NCBI GenBank assembly: GCA_900540735.1
Contig: UQHB01000001.1
Coordinates: 62,001-126,000 of the forward strand
DNA from: an uncultured Megasphaera sp.
GTDB taxonomy: Bacteria; Bacillota; Negativicutes; Veillonellales; Megasphaeraceae
Length of the DNA stretch: 64,000 nt
Reading direction: 5' to 3'
Every line of letters starts with the position of its first letter. The stretch's first letter is position 1. A model generated the notes under the pieces. The model was given only the letters and a program-made list of their open reading frames with translations. It did no database searches and was not told the origin of the DNA. Both the position numbers and the translations under genes were made by a program. Of this stretch, positions 1 to 8,580 are shown piece by piece.

Positions 1-148
1 CAACCGCTTTTTGATGCCGTTTTTTAGCTTCTGCCATAGCCGTGCGCATGACTTTCTGGTGCCCTAAGTGGACACCATCGAAAGTTCCTAAGGCGACGAC
101 AGCCCCTTCCATACCCGTTACGTCTTGAAAGGAATGGAATACTTCCAT
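1..148 (-). CDS. ribF: Bifunctional riboflavin kinase/FAD synthetase RibF, N-terminal fragment
   Basis: Only the first 49 codons lie in the window; the gene runs off the left edge. RibF phosphorylates riboflavin to FMN and adenylylates FMN to FAD in the cytoplasm. The fragment starts MEVFHSFQDV and carries the GTFDGVHLGHQ nucleotidyltransferase signature (residues about 22-32, with the HxGH ATP-binding motif) expected at the N-terminus of the FAD synthetase domain. It starts 10 nt after the end of truB, the usual order in Firmicutes, so it is probably the last gene seen of the rimP-nusA-infB operon. The kinase domain cannot be checked here. Confidence 0.93.
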   Translation of the reverse strand, partial: MEVFHSFQDVTGMEGAVVALGTFDGVHLGHQKVMRTAMAEAKKRHQKAV

Positions 149-158
149 AATAGTTACC

Positions 159-1040
159 TCATAATGCATCAGCAAACATCTTATGGGGATGAATGACGTG
201 ATGTTCTTGATCAAATCGGGCTAAGCCCGCTAATTTCTGTTCTTGCGTATAAATCCGCACGAGTGCCCCATCAGCTAAGTGCTTACCAGCAAAGGGAACG
301 GCTCTCCCTTGCAGTAAAAAGGCACATTGCTTGTCACTGCACGTCGTTTTCGGTAATTCATGGATGGCCATATCGGCACGCAAGACGTACGCTTCTGGAT
401 GTTCTTCCAGTTCTTCTAAGGTCACAGCCTGGTCAATATCAAAGAGGCCTGCTTTGACACGCACTAAATAGGTCATGCATGCATACGTCCCTAAGGCTTC
501 GCCAATATCACGAATGAGGGAACGAATATAGGTCCCTTTAGAACAAGTCACGGAGATAACGCCTCGTTTGCCATCGAAGGCAAGGAGTTCTAATTCGTGA
601 ATAGTTACAGCCCGTTTCGGCAACGTAAAGTCTGCATGCTGGCGCGCTAATTTATAGGCTTTTACACCATTGACGTTAATAGCCGAATACCGCGATGGCT
701 CTTGTTCAATGTCACCGCGAAAGGAAGCCAGTACGGCCTCTAGTTGGGCTGTAGTCAAAGTTGGTACTGGTGCAGTCTCTACGACATTACCTGTACTATC
801 TTCTGTATCTGTCGTAAAGCCTAAGGCAAATTCAGCATGATAGGTCTTCACACTGCTATCACCGTATTCAATGAGCCGTGTAGCCTGTCCTAAATAGGTC
901 GGCAGCACACCAGCCGCCAAAGGGTCTAAGGTCCCGGCATGGCCGATTTTTTTCATGTTAAATATACGGCGGAGCTGGCTAATGACGTCGTGACTAGACA
1001 TGCCTGTTGGTTTTAAGACATTGACAATACCGTGTATCAT
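159..1040 (-). CDS. truB: tRNA pseudouridine(55) synthase TruB
   Basis: TruB converts U55 in the T-loop of nearly all tRNAs to pseudouridine. The 293-residue protein has the catalytic motif GHAGTLDPLAAGVL at about residues 34-47 with the nucleophilic Asp, the KGTYIRSL motif near residue 168, and a C-terminal PUA-like region. The start overlaps the nrnA stop by 4 nt (ATGA), which points to translational coupling. It sits between nrnA and ribF in the translation-factor operon, and length and order are normal for the family. Confidence 0.97.
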   Translation of the reverse strand: MIHGIVNVLKPTGMSSHDVISQLRRIFNMKKIGHAGTLDPLAAGVLPTYLGQATRLIEYGDSSVKTYHAEFALGFTTDTEDSTGNVVETAPVPTLTTAQLEAVLASFRGDIEQEPSRYSAINVNGVKAYKLARQHADFTLPKRAVTIHELELLAFDGKRGVISVTCSKGTYIRSLIRDIGEALGTYACMTYLVRVKAGLFDIDQAVTLEELEEHPEAYVLRADMAIHELPKTTCSDKQCAFLLQGRAVPFAGKHLADGALVRIYTQEQKLAGLARFDQEHHVIHPHKMFADAL

Positions 1041-1981
1041 AAGGCTTTTTCCACTTCTGCTAAGACCGCTGCTTTCGCCTGCTCTAAAGGCAAGTGAATC
1101 GTACAGCCTGCAGCACGGATATGACCGCCACCGCCAAAGACAGCCGCTACAGCATTGACATCGACCGTTTTCGAACGGAAGCTCACTCTTGTTTCGCCTT
1201 CGTTGATATATTTCACCGTAAAGGCTACTTCGACACCTTTTATATTACGAGCATAATCGATGTACATGCCTGTATGTTCGCCAGTGAGCTCTAAAATAAC
1301 CGGGGTATACGAAATAGAAGACACTTTGCCATCGGCAAAAAGTTCAATGTGCTTTAAGATCTCTGACAAGGCTTTCAATTTATCGAGAGACCGTGCGTCC
1401 AGGTGTTCTGAAATGACATTGGGCTGTGCGCCAGCATCGACTAAGCTAGCCGCCATGCGGAGCGTGTGACCTTTTGTATTGCTAAACTTAAAAAAGCCGC
1501 AATCTGTAGCAATCCCCATATACAAAGGGTTCGCCATGACCGATGTCACTTCCACTTGCCACGTGTGGAACAAATCCGTTAAGATTTCACATGTCGCTGC
1601 CTGGTCTGGCAAAACGTATTCCCAATCGGCAAAGTGCTCGTTCGAAATATGATGGTCAATGTTAAGCACTTTCCCGGCAATAAGGTCTGCTGCTTTGCCA
1701 ATCCGTGACGGACCAGTGCAATCGAGGACAATGGTCAGCCACGATGCATCGGTTTTGACGTCTTCAGGCTTTTTAATATCCAGCACGCCGTCTAAGAAGA
1801 AAAATTTGTCGTCTATATCGTCATCAATGACCATGACTGCATCTTTACCGACGTGTTTGAGCCACTGATACATGGCCACGACACTGCCAATAGCATCGCC
1901 GTCAGGGCTCACATGAGCCGTGACGACAATGTGTTCATACTGCGACAAGATATCATATATTTCAGGTGCACTAGCGTTCAT
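1037..1981 (-). CDS. nrnA: DHH/DHHA1 phosphoesterase NrnA (oligoribonuclease / pAp phosphatase)
   Basis: The 314-residue protein has a DHH domain (motif DHHISN near residue 110, with upstream metal-binding Asp residues in SPDGDAIGS and in LDCTGPSR) and a DHHA1 domain with GGGGHIRAAG near the C-terminus. NrnA family members degrade short RNA oligonucleotides and dephosphorylate 3'-phosphoadenosine 5'-phosphate in the cytoplasm. The gene lies between rbfA and truB and shares bases with both neighbours, as in Bacillus-type infB operons. Which of the two activities dominates cannot be told from sequence. Confidence 0.93.
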   Translation of the reverse strand: MNASAPEIYDILSQYEHIVVTAHVSPDGDAIGSVVAMYQWLKHVGKDAVMVIDDDIDDKFFFLDGVLDIKKPEDVKTDASWLTIVLDCTGPSRIGKAADLIAGKVLNIDHHISNEHFADWEYVLPDQAATCEILTDLFHTWQVEVTSVMANPLYMGIATDCGFFKFSNTKGHTLRMAASLVDAGAQPNVISEHLDARSLDKLKALSEILKHIELFADGKVSSISYTPVILELTGEHTGMYIDYARNIKGVEVAFTVKYINEGETRVSFRSKTVDVNAVAAVFGGGGHIRAAGCTIHLPLEQAKAAVLAEVEKAL

Positions 1982-2334
1982 TAGTTGCCTTCCTTCGCTT
2001 CAATATCTCGCAAAATTTTATCGATTTTCATCCCATAATCAAGGGACGTATCTTCTTGAAATTCAATGGTCGGTGAATAGCGGATGCCTAAGCGTTTACC
2101 CACTTCTGAGCGAATATAGCCGTTGGCACTGGCTAAGGCCTTCATCGTGTCTTTTTTAGCTTTATCGTTGCCAAAGAGACTGACATAAACCGTAGCTTCC
2201 CGCAAATCACCTGTAATCCGCGCGTCTGTGACGGTCACAAAACCGAGACGCGGATCTTTTAATTCCCGGAGGATAATGTTGGAAACTTCTTGCTTAATAA
2301 ATTCTTGGATTTTACGTGCCCGTAATTCTCCCAT
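1981..2334 (-). CDS. rbfA: 30S ribosome-binding factor RbfA
   Basis: RbfA binds immature 30S subunits and helps mature the 16S rRNA 5' region. The 117-residue protein has the family KH-like fold pattern, with KQEVSNIILRELKDPRL near residues 13-29 and an internal VTDARITGDLREATVYVS strand/helix block. An AGGAGG ribosome-binding site lies 6 nt before the ATG. It follows infB by 12 nt and its stop overlaps the nrnA start, so it is part of the same transcript. Confidence 0.96.
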   Translation of the reverse strand: MGELRARKIQEFIKQEVSNIILRELKDPRLGFVTVTDARITGDLREATVYVSLFGNDKAKKDTMKALASANGYIRSEVGKRLGIRYSPTIEFQEDTSLDYGMKIDKILRDIEAKEGN

Positions 2335-2346
2335 GGTATACCTCCT

Positions 2347-4857
2347 TTATTCCGGAGCGACTTCAACCATTTCATAGGCTTCGATTTCGTCGCCTTCTTT
2401 GATATCACGGAATTTATCCAATGTTACGCCGCATTCGAAGCTCTGTGCCACTTCTTTGACTTCATCTTTAAAACGGCGGAGACCAGCCACTTCGCCTTCG
2501 TAGACGACGATGCCATTACGAATGAGACGGACTTTGGAGTTATTTTTAATCTTACCTTCTTTAACATAGGCCCCGGCAACGACGACTTTCTGCGTCGAAA
2601 TCGTAAAGACCTGACGGACTTCAGCACGACCAATGACTTTTTCTTCGTATTTCTTTTCGAGCATCCCTTTAATAGCAGCTTCGACATCATTAATAGCATC
2701 GTAAATCACACGATACATACGCATGTCGACGTTTTCATGTTCTGCTGCTTTGCGGGCTGCTGCGTCAGGACGAACGTTAAAGCCAATGGCGAGGGCATTC
2801 GATGCCGATGCGAGCATAATATCCGATTCCGTAATGGCCCCAACGCCGGCATGGACGATGGAAATACGGACTTCGTCGCTCTTAATGGCCTGCAAGGATT
2901 GGCTCAAGGCTTCGACAGAACCTTGTACGTCGCCTTTAACGATAATCGGCAATTCTTTTAATTCCCCTTCGTGAATCTGATTGAAGAGGTCATCGAGAGT
3001 TACTTTCGCATTGACGTGGAGTTCAGACGAACGTTTCTTTTCGAGACGTTTTTCAGCGACAGAGCGGGCCGTCTTTTCGTCTGTTACGTTGAGAATATCC
3101 CCAGCTTCCGGGACATCGTTTAAGCCCAAAATTTCGACTGGAATAGACGGACCAGCTTTCTTCACCCGTTCGCCTCGTTCACTATTCATAGCACGGACTT
3201 TACCGAAGCATGCGCCGACGATAATCGTATCGCCAACTTGGAGCGTCCCTTTCTGAATGAGGACAGACGCCACAGGGCCGCGGCCTTTATCGAGTTTAGC
3301 TTCGATGACAACGCCTTCAGCCGGACGGTTCTGGTTCGCTTTGAGGTCTAAGACTTCGGCGAGAACGAGGATGTTTTCGAGGAGGTCATCGAGACCGATT
3401 TTCTTGTGTGCCGAAACGGGAACCATAATGGTATCGCCGCCCCAGTCTTCACTGACGAGACCGTATTCCGTGAGCTGTTGCATGACGTGTTCCGGGTTAG
3501 CACTTTCTTTATCGATTTTGTTGATTGCGACGATAATCGGTACGCCTGCAGACTTAGCATGGTTAATGGATTCAATTGTCTGCGGCATAACACCGTCGTC
3601 AGCGGCGACGACGAGAACGGCAATATCCGTAACCTGGGCACCACGGGCACGCATGGCTGTGAATGCTTCGTGGCCCGGCGTATCCATGAAGACGATTTTC
3701 TTGCCTTCATAGCGAATCTGATAGGCCCCGATGTGTTGCGTAATGCCGCCGGCTTCGTGGCTCGTCACATTGGTCTGACGAATGGCATCGAGCAAGCTCG
3801 TTTTACCATGGTCGACATGGCCCATAACCGTAACGACAGGGGGACGCGTAACGAGCGATTCTGGCGGGTCAATAATCGGTTCGATTTCTGTCGGGTCTTC
3901 TGGTGGTGCTTCTTGAGAAACAGTGACACCAAATTCATCGGCAATAAGCGAAGCCGTTTCGTAGTCGATTTCTTGGTTAATCGTCGCCATAATACCGCCT
4001 AAGAGCAGTTTTTTAATGACTTCCCCAACGTCACGGCCTAAGCGTTCTGCAAAGTCTTTGACCGTAATCGATTCTGGTAATTCAATCGCCGTTGGGTAAT
4101 TCTTTTTCTTCGGTTCTGCTACTGGCTGGACCGGTGCATTCTTACCGTTTTTACCTTTTTTCTTGCCTTTATTCAAGACATTAGATAAGAGCGTATGCGG
4201 TCTGTTCTTGCCGTTACCAGCATTTTTGCCACCGTCACGGCCTTGAGCATGGCGGTTATTTCGTTTGTTGCCGCCACCTTGCTGACGCTTGTCTGCACTG
4301 TCTTGGGAACGGCCAAAAAATTTAGTCCGTTTCCCATCGCTCTGCCGTTCGTTTTGCGGACGTTTTTCGCTGCTGCCTTGAGCACTGCGCGACTGCTGGC
4401 TAGTACCTTGAGCCGGACGGTTTTGGCTGCCGTTATGCTGGGGACGACCGTTGCGGCGGTTGTTGTCTTGCGTGCGGTTTTGCTGCCCATTAGCACGGTT
4501 CTGGCCATTTCGGTTATTGTTCTGACGCTGTTCCGTCTGCTGACCGCTGGCATTGCGGTTCTGGTTACGGCCTTGCTGTTTCGCACCATCTTGTTGTTTC
4601 TGGCCGTTATGTTTCTTTTGGCTGTTGTTTTGATTGCGGCTTCCTTGCAAGCGGTTACCGCTAGTTTCTTTGCGCGGTGCCGCCTCTTTCTTTTCTGTTT
4701 TATGGTCTCCTTTAAAGGAGTTATCTAAAATTTTTTTCATAGTATCATCAATTCCCGTAAAGTTTCCAGCTTTAATATTGTGTTCTCCCAAGGTCTTAAT
4801 GACGGCTTTGGCAGAAACACCATATTCTTTAGCTGCTTCATATAGTCGTTTCGTCAT
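2347..4857 (-). CDS. infB: Translation initiation factor IF-2
   Basis: IF-2 is the GTPase that delivers fMet-tRNA to the 30S subunit and promotes subunit joining. The 836-residue protein has an IF2_N helix domain (about 1-50), a long low-complexity Gln/Asn/Arg/Lys/Gly-rich linker (about 55-245), a second IF2_N domain, and the G domain with G1 GHVDHGKTS (about 346-354), DTPGHEAF and NKID. Domains II and III and the fMet-tRNA-binding C-terminal domain follow. The charged, glutamine-rich linker is longer than in most IF-2 proteins and accounts for several long but spurious reading frames on both strands between 4170 and 4730. It starts 14 nt after ylxQ. Confidence 0.98.
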   Translation of the reverse strand: MTKRLYEAAKEYGVSAKAVIKTLGEHNIKAGNFTGIDDTMKKILDNSFKGDHKTEKKEAAPRKETSGNRLQGSRNQNNSQKKHNGQKQQDGAKQQGRNQNRNASGQQTEQRQNNNRNGQNRANGQQNRTQDNNRRNGRPQHNGSQNRPAQGTSQQSRSAQGSSEKRPQNERQSDGKRTKFFGRSQDSADKRQQGGGNKRNNRHAQGRDGGKNAGNGKNRPHTLLSNVLNKGKKKGKNGKNAPVQPVAEPKKKNYPTAIELPESITVKDFAERLGRDVGEVIKKLLLGGIMATINQEIDYETASLIADEFGVTVSQEAPPEDPTEIEPIIDPPESLVTRPPVVTVMGHVDHGKTSLLDAIRQTNVTSHEAGGITQHIGAYQIRYEGKKIVFMDTPGHEAFTAMRARGAQVTDIAVLVVAADDGVMPQTIESINHAKSAGVPIIVAINKIDKESANPEHVMQQLTEYGLVSEDWGGDTIMVPVSAHKKIGLDDLLENILVLAEVLDLKANQNRPAEGVVIEAKLDKGRGPVASVLIQKGTLQVGDTIIVGACFGKVRAMNSERGERVKKAGPSIPVEILGLNDVPEAGDILNVTDEKTARSVAEKRLEKKRSSELHVNAKVTLDDLFNQIHEGELKELPIIVKGDVQGSVEALSQSLQAIKSDEVRISIVHAGVGAITESDIMLASASNALAIGFNVRPDAAARKAAEHENVDMRMYRVIYDAINDVEAAIKGMLEKKYEEKVIGRAEVRQVFTISTQKVVVAGAYVKEGKIKNNSKVRLIRNGIVVYEGEVAGLRRFKDEVKEVAQSFECGVTLDKFRDIKEGDEIEAYEMVEVAPE

Positions 4858-4871
4858 CGAGTTACCCCCTT

Positions 4872-5180
4872 TTACGAGCCTTTGAGCATCGTATCAATCG
4901 CTTTAGCAAAGCCTCGGTCTGTAAGCAAAACGACAACATTTTGCTCTTTACCAACAGCTCGCCCGAGTTCTTCCTTTGTAAACAGTTCACAGACTGTAAT
5001 GCCTTTCTTTTCAGCCAGTCTATGATACGGCTCCGTCGTATCTCTACTGCCATCGGAGGCAAGGAACAGCATGGGTACAGACTTCTTTTTCAAGTATTTC
5101 GCTGCAGCAAAGTTACCGCAAACGACACTGCCTGCACGGCATGCCAGTCCTAGTAAATTGGCAATTTTTACACGATTCAT
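4872..5180 (-). CDS. ylxQ: L7Ae-family RNA-binding protein YlxQ
   Basis: The 102-residue protein belongs to the L7Ae/L30e/S12e family, whose members bind kink-turn RNA. The family pattern is visible: [15 protein letters not shown] at the start, a central LFLASDGS strand, and C-terminal [14 protein letters not shown]. Its start overlaps the rnpM stop (ATGA), and it sits in the conserved nusA-ylxR-ylxQ-infB block. The cellular RNA target of YlxQ in this lineage is not evident from the sequence. Confidence 0.93.
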   Translation of the reverse strand: MNRVKIANLLGLACRAGSVVCGNFAAAKYLKKKSVPMLFLASDGSRDTTEPYHRLAEKKGITVCELFTKEELGRAVGKEQNVVVLLTDRGFAKAIDTMLKGS

Positions 5181-5440
5181 TGGCCGATCTCCTGACGGAG
5201 GGCTTCATAAATCTCGTCAGATACTTTCGTTTTCAGCGACCGTTCCAGGCGGTGTTCTTTATACGCCTTTTCCAGGCACGCTGCATCTTGACATACATAG
5301 ACACCGCGGCCCGCTTTTTTCCCGGTCTTATCGATTTCGACGTTGCCTTCTGGTGTGCGGACGACGCGAATCATATCTTTTTTATTTTTCTGTTCCTGAC
5401 AGCCTGCACAGACGCGTAAAGGGATTTTACGTTTTTTCAT
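5177..5440 (-). CDS. rnpM: YlxR-family protein (RNase P modulator RnpM)
   Basis: The 87-residue protein carries the YlxR signature: IPLRVCAGCQEQKNKKDMIRV near the N-terminus and the GKKAGRGVYVCQDAACLEKA block. In Bacillus subtilis the homologue binds the RNase P RNA and modulates its activity; that role is assigned here by homology only. It follows nusA by 12 nt with a GGAGGGA-type ribosome-binding site and overlaps ylxQ, so it is part of the nusA-infB transcript. Confidence 0.92.
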   Translation of the reverse strand: MKKRKIPLRVCAGCQEQKNKKDMIRVVRTPEGNVEIDKTGKKAGRGVYVCQDAACLEKAYKEHRLERSLKTKVSDEIYEALRQEIGQ

Positions 5441-5452
5441 CGTAGTCCCTCC

Positions 5453-6598
5453 TTATTCTTTGTCTGCATCAGTTGCAGGAAGAGCCATATCGCTGAGAAT
5501 ATCTAATTCTTCCGTTGCTGCTTCTGCTTCTTCAGCCGGTACGTCTGCGTTTTCAGCAGCTAATTCCTGGGCTTGTGTTTCGCTCTTAATGTCGATTTTC
5601 CAGTTCGTCAATTTAGCGGCAAGACGCGCATTTTGGCCTGCTTTGCCAATAGCTAAGGACAACTGGTAATCAGGCACGATAACAGACGAAGTCTTTTCAT
5701 TTTCATCGACTGTGACGGAAATGACTTGTGCCGGGCTGAGGGCATTGGCAATATATACAGCCGGGTCTTCATCCCATTTGACGATGTCGATTTTTTCACC
5801 TTGTAATTCGGTGACAATGTTCTGTACACGCGCACCTTTCGGGCCTACGCAGGCACCGACAGAATCGACGTTAGCATCGCGCGAGAAGACAGCGATTTTC
5901 GAACGGCGGCCCGGTTCACGAGCAACCGATTTTAATTCGACAACACCTTCATAGATTTCCGGTACTTCTAATTCAAAGAGCCGTTTTAAAAGACCCGGAT
6001 GGGTCCGTGATAAGAGAATCTGCGCACCTTTCGTCGTTTTCCGTACTTCAACGACATAACATTTAATGCGTTGGCCTACTGCATATTGTTCCGTCGTAAT
6101 CTGTTCCGATGCCGGTAAGACAGCTTCTGTTTTGCCGAGGTCTACATAGACGTTGCGGTTTTCAATACGGCTAATAATGCCTGTAATAATATCGTCGGTT
6201 CGGCCGGAAAATTCATCATATACGACGTTCCGTTCTGCTTCGCGGAGACGTTGAGTCATGACTTGTTTTGCTGCCTGCGCTGCAATACGGCCAAAGTTAT
6301 CCGGTGTGGCATCGACGTTGACGACATCGTCAATTTCGTAATCCGGATTGAGCGACCGTGCTTCGTCCAAGGAAATTTCCGTGTTCGGATTGAGGACTTC
6401 GGCGACGACCGTCTTAGCAGCGACAATACCGTAATCACCGGTTTCGCGGTTGACAGATACTTCGGCTACAGGGTTAGCATCTGGTTCTTTTTTGTACGCC
6501 GTAATGAGAGCCGCTTCCAGAGAGTCCCAAATGACATCTTCAGATACGCCTTTGTTCTTAGATAAAAAGGCCACAGCATTCAGTAATTCTTTGTTCAC
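5453..6598 (-). CDS. nusA: Transcription termination/antitermination factor NusA
   Basis: NusA binds RNA polymerase and modulates pausing, intrinsic termination and antitermination. The protein (381 residues from the preferred start) has the N-terminal polymerase-binding domain, an S1 domain (about 130-200), and two KH domains with GACVGPKGARVQNI and LAIGKAGQNARLAAKL. The C-terminal tail is acidic, with no acidic-repeat domains, which is usual outside Proteobacteria. I chose the GTG at 6598 because a GGAGG lies 8 nt upstream. An upstream in-frame GTG at 6613 would place that GGAGG inside the coding sequence. Confidence 0.96.
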   Translation of the reverse strand: MNKELLNAVAFLSKNKGVSEDVIWDSLEAALITAYKKEPDANPVAEVSVNRETGDYGIVAAKTVVAEVLNPNTEISLDEARSLNPDYEIDDVVNVDATPDNFGRIAAQAAKQVMTQRLREAERNVVYDEFSGRTDDIITGIISRIENRNVYVDLGKTEAVLPASEQITTEQYAVGQRIKCYVVEVRKTTKGAQILLSRTHPGLLKRLFELEVPEIYEGVVELKSVAREPGRRSKIAVFSRDANVDSVGACVGPKGARVQNIVTELQGEKIDIVKWDEDPAVYIANALSPAQVISVTVDENEKTSSVIVPDYQLSLAIGKAGQNARLAAKLTNWKIDIKSETQAQELAAENADVPAEEAEAATEELDILSDMALPATDADKE

Positions 6599-6612
6599 AA
6601 TGATAACCTCCA

Positions 6613-7074
6613 CTAAAAATCAATGTGTAATCGGATTTGCGATATATCTTTTAAATTGAGTGTTTCTTCTGTTTCGCCTACGCGGACACGAACTGTGCCA
6701 TCAGGCTGTTTTTCAATTAAGTCTGCTACCATATCTTTCGTTCCCTTATAGGGTTTAAAGAAATGAATATCCACTGTGCGGCCGGCATAGCGGATAAAGT
6801 CTTTATCTTTCTTTAAAATCCTATCCAGGCCTGGTGAAGATACTTCGAGTAAATAGTTGTCCTGAATGGGGTCTGTTTCATCAAGGACTTTACTCAATTT
6901 TTCACTGACGCCCTGGCAGTCTTCCAAATCTACACCGCCTGTTTTGTCAATGAATACGCGCAAATACCAGTTCTTTTCGCGTACATATTCGACATCTACT
7001 AATTCAATAGGTGTCCCTGCAATAATTTTTTCTACTTCTTGTGCAATTACTTCTTCAATGTGTTCACGCCGCAT
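6613..7074 (-). CDS. rimP: Ribosome maturation factor RimP
   Basis: RimP assists 30S subunit assembly. The protein from this ATG (MRREHIEEVI, 153 residues) contains the core YLLEVSSPGLDRIL and KPYKGTKDMVADLIE motifs of the family and ends with a small SH3-like domain. The frame is open upstream to 7134, but that stretch runs through the leader hairpin, while the ATG at 7074 has an AGGTG ribosome-binding site 5 nt upstream. RimP is the first gene of the operon; its stop codon overlaps the region just upstream of nusA. Confidence 0.95.
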   Translation of the reverse strand: MRREHIEEVIAQEVEKIIAGTPIELVDVEYVREKNWYLRVFIDKTGGVDLEDCQGVSEKLSKVLDETDPIQDNYLLEVSSPGLDRILKKDKDFIRYAGRTVDIHFFKPYKGTKDMVADLIEKQPDGTVRVRVGETEETLNLKDISQIRLHIDF

Positions 7075-7111
7075 TCGATTCACCTGCTTTTCAACGTAGT
7101 GTAGGTAAAAG

Positions 7112-7140
7112 TTAAGAGTGGGCGCAATACCCACTCTTAA
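7112..7140 (-). promoter_or_regulatory. Perfect 11-bp hairpin in the rimP-nusA operon leader
   Basis: Arms 7112-7122 and 7130-7140 are perfect 11-bp complements (TTAAGAGTGGG) around a 7-nt loop. On the minus strand the hairpin sits about 17 nt after the predicted transcription start and about 37 nt before the rimP start. It is followed by CTTTTACC, a short and imperfect U-run, so it could act as a leader attenuator or only as a 5' stabilising stem. Leader control of rimP/nusA operons is known in other bacteria; its use here is inference. Confidence 0.7.
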
Positions 7141-7163
7141 AAGAGAAACCTTAGATTACATTT

Positions 7164-7192
7164 AGTATACCACGTAGGCGTTATGCTGACAA
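7164..7192 (-). promoter_or_regulatory. Sigma-A promoter for the rimP-nusA-infB operon
   Basis: On the minus strand there is a -35 TTGTCA (7187-7192), a 17-bp spacer and a -10 TATACT (7164-7169), which is near-consensus. Transcription should start near 7157 and read through the leader hairpin into rimP. The -35 overlaps the last codons of the upstream gene, so no terminator separates the two transcripts. Confidence 0.85.
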
Positions 7193-7195
7193 CGC

Positions 7196-7897
7196 TTACG
7201 CTTCATTTCCTTCATGTTCCCTGTCGATGGCGATTTGGTCGAGAACGGGTACTAAATGAGCCGATAATTTCTGGTGTAAGTCACTGAGCTTGGTACTATC
7301 AAAATCATGGACTAAGTTCGGGAAATTATGGATACGCCGTTCTGCAAAGAAATCATCGCGTAAGACATTATACATGAGGGATAAGCCGCTCCGTGTGGCT
7401 GCATCATAGTACGCTAAGACCATGTACGAGCCATTGATGATGCGCACGGCTTCATTGGGTTGAATAAGACGCACCATGCCTTTGTAGGCCGCCGGTAAGA
7501 TATCGTCCCAATGGACATCGGGCAGACCTTTGTCTTTAATGATGACACTGAAATTACAGCTTGGCTCTACGTAATAATCATGAACAATACGGACGAGCCG
7601 TGCTTCCACGAGGTGCTTAAAGAGCTCTAAATCATCCGTAATGAACTCGATGAGCGCAAATTCCAGCATGCCAATATCGGTCCGAATGGCATATTCTTCT
7701 GTGCCGGGATTAAAGACAGCCCGTACAGACCAGCCATTCGTTGGGTTGACATAGCGGAAGAGCACGAACTCTTTCGTCTTTTCGTCTTCCCCTTCCATGG
7801 CAAAAGGAGCCGATAATTTAAAATCTCCCACGGTTAGTGGGAGAACGGAAGTAATATTCCATTGTTTCAGTATTTCAATCAATGCTTCATCCATCAT
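7196..7897 (-). CDS. Conserved-looking protein of unknown function, directly after tRNA-Leu
   Basis: I do not recognise this 233-residue soluble protein. It shows alternating strands and helices (for example GWSVRAVFNPGTEEYAIRTD, then LEFALIEFITDDLELFKHLV) with no signal peptide or membrane segment; a YbjN- or chaperone-like fold would be a guess. The reading frame is open upstream to 8029, but that part is the translated tRNA-Leu gene, so I start at the ATG at 7897. This ATG lies 6 nt from the tRNA CCA end and has no ribosome-binding site. A terminator-like 7-bp hairpin (7825-7843) lies inside codons about 19-25. The true start is therefore uncertain. Confidence 0.75.
   Translation of the reverse strand: MMDEALIEILKQWNITSVLPLTVGDFKLSAPFAMEGEDEKTKEFVLFRYVNPTNGWSVRAVFNPGTEEYAIRTDIGMLEFALIEFITDDLELFKHLVEARLVRIVHDYYVEPSCNFSVIIKDKGLPDVHWDDILPAAYKGMVRLIQPNEAVRIINGSYMVLAYYDAATRSGLSLMYNVLRDDFFAERRIHNFPNLVHDFDSTKLSDLHQKLSAHLVPVLDQIAIDREHEGNEA
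7825..7843 (-). terminator. Hairpin inside the start of the ORF after tRNA-Leu, possible tRNA terminator
   Basis: The sequence CTCCCAC, a 5-nt loop and GTGGGAG form a perfect 7-bp stem, followed on the minus strand by ATTTTAAATT. It lies about 60 nt after the tRNA 3' end and inside the downstream reading frame. The U-run is poor, so termination would be partial at best. Confidence 0.4.
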
Positions 7898-7903
7898 ATC
7901 ATA

Positions 7904-7987
7904 TGGTGCGGTTGGCGGGAGTTGAACCCGCACGGTGTTACCCACTGCCGCCTGAAGACAGCGCGTCTGCCATTCCGCCACAACCGC
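7904..7987 (-). tRNA. tRNA-Leu (anticodon CAG)
   Basis: The 84-nt gene folds as a class II tRNA. The acceptor stem GCGGTTG pairs with CAACCGC, the anticodon stem CTGTC/GGCAG has loop TTCAGGC giving anticodon CAG, a long variable arm follows, and the T arm is GCGGG-TTCAACT-CCCGC. Discriminator A and the CCA end are encoded. It begins 7 nt after the stop of the lytic transglycosylase gene and ends 6 nt before the next ATG. It is therefore probably cut out of the coaE-transglycosylase transcript, or made from a weak promoter inside the end of that gene (TATACT at about 8000-8005). Confidence 0.97.
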
Positions 7988-7994
7988 ATAGCAA

Positions 7995-8570
7995 TTAAAA
8001 AGTATAAAGATGATTATACTGCTTTTCATTCAGCAGGACTATTTTAACATAATTCCGTGTTTCTGAAAAGGGTATTTCATCAATTTCTGAAAAATTTTTT
8101 TCCCATCCATATTCTTTAATCCAGCTATCCACGTGGCCCCGTCCGGCATTATACGCCGCTAAAGCGAGTACTTTATTACCATCGTATTCCTTTAATAAAT
8201 AGGCTAAGTACCACGTGCCCATTTTCATATTAGTCTGCACGTCTTCGAGCTGATTGGGAGAATAGTCGGGCAACTCCATTTCCTCAGCAATCCACTGGGC
8301 TGTATCAGGCATAATCTGCATGAGCCCGACAGCACCGCGGTGGGACGACGCATTTTCGTCAAACTTACTTTCTACGAGAATGACTGCCGCCACCAGGGCT
8401 GGGGCTACATGATTTTCATAGGCATACTGGCGCACCATGTAATCATATTGCAAAGGATAGACGAATTTCCGCATAACATCATCTTTCCACGAATAAAAAT
8501 AGGACGCAGAAAGACAAACGACGAGTACTGCAATGATCAGTTTTCCTTTCGTACTGGTTTGTCTTCTCAC
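7995..8570 (-). CDS. Membrane-anchored lytic transglycosylase (SLT domain)
   Basis: Lytic transglycosylases cleave the MurNAc-GlcNAc bond of peptidoglycan outside the cytoplasmic membrane. The 191-residue protein has one N-terminal transmembrane anchor (about 10-27) and an SLT domain with the catalytic Glu in VILVESKFD, then GAVGLMQIMP and ALAAYNAG, all family signatures. It starts with GTG, 7 nt after AAGGAG. It follows coaE by 10 nt; the tRNA-Leu follows 7 nt after its stop. Confidence 0.93.
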   Translation of the reverse strand: MRRQTSTKGKLIIAVLVVCLSASYFYSWKDDVMRKFVYPLQYDYMVRQYAYENHVAPALVAAVILVESKFDENASSHRGAVGLMQIMPDTAQWIAEEMELPDYSPNQLEDVQTNMKMGTWYLAYLLKEYDGNKVLALAAYNAGRGHVDSWIKEYGWEKNFSEIDEIPFSETRNYVKIVLLNEKQYNHLYTF

Positions 8571-8580
8571 GGTGCTCTCC

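Noticed and set aside
4173..4728. Long frames on both strands inside infB
   Set aside because: They are shadows of the repetitive Gln/Asn/Arg-rich linker of IF-2, with low-complexity translations and no ribosome-binding sites.
7898..8029. N-terminal 44 residues of a longer frame ending at 7196
   Set aside because: This part is the translation of the tRNA-Leu gene, so it cannot be protein-coding in the usual sense.
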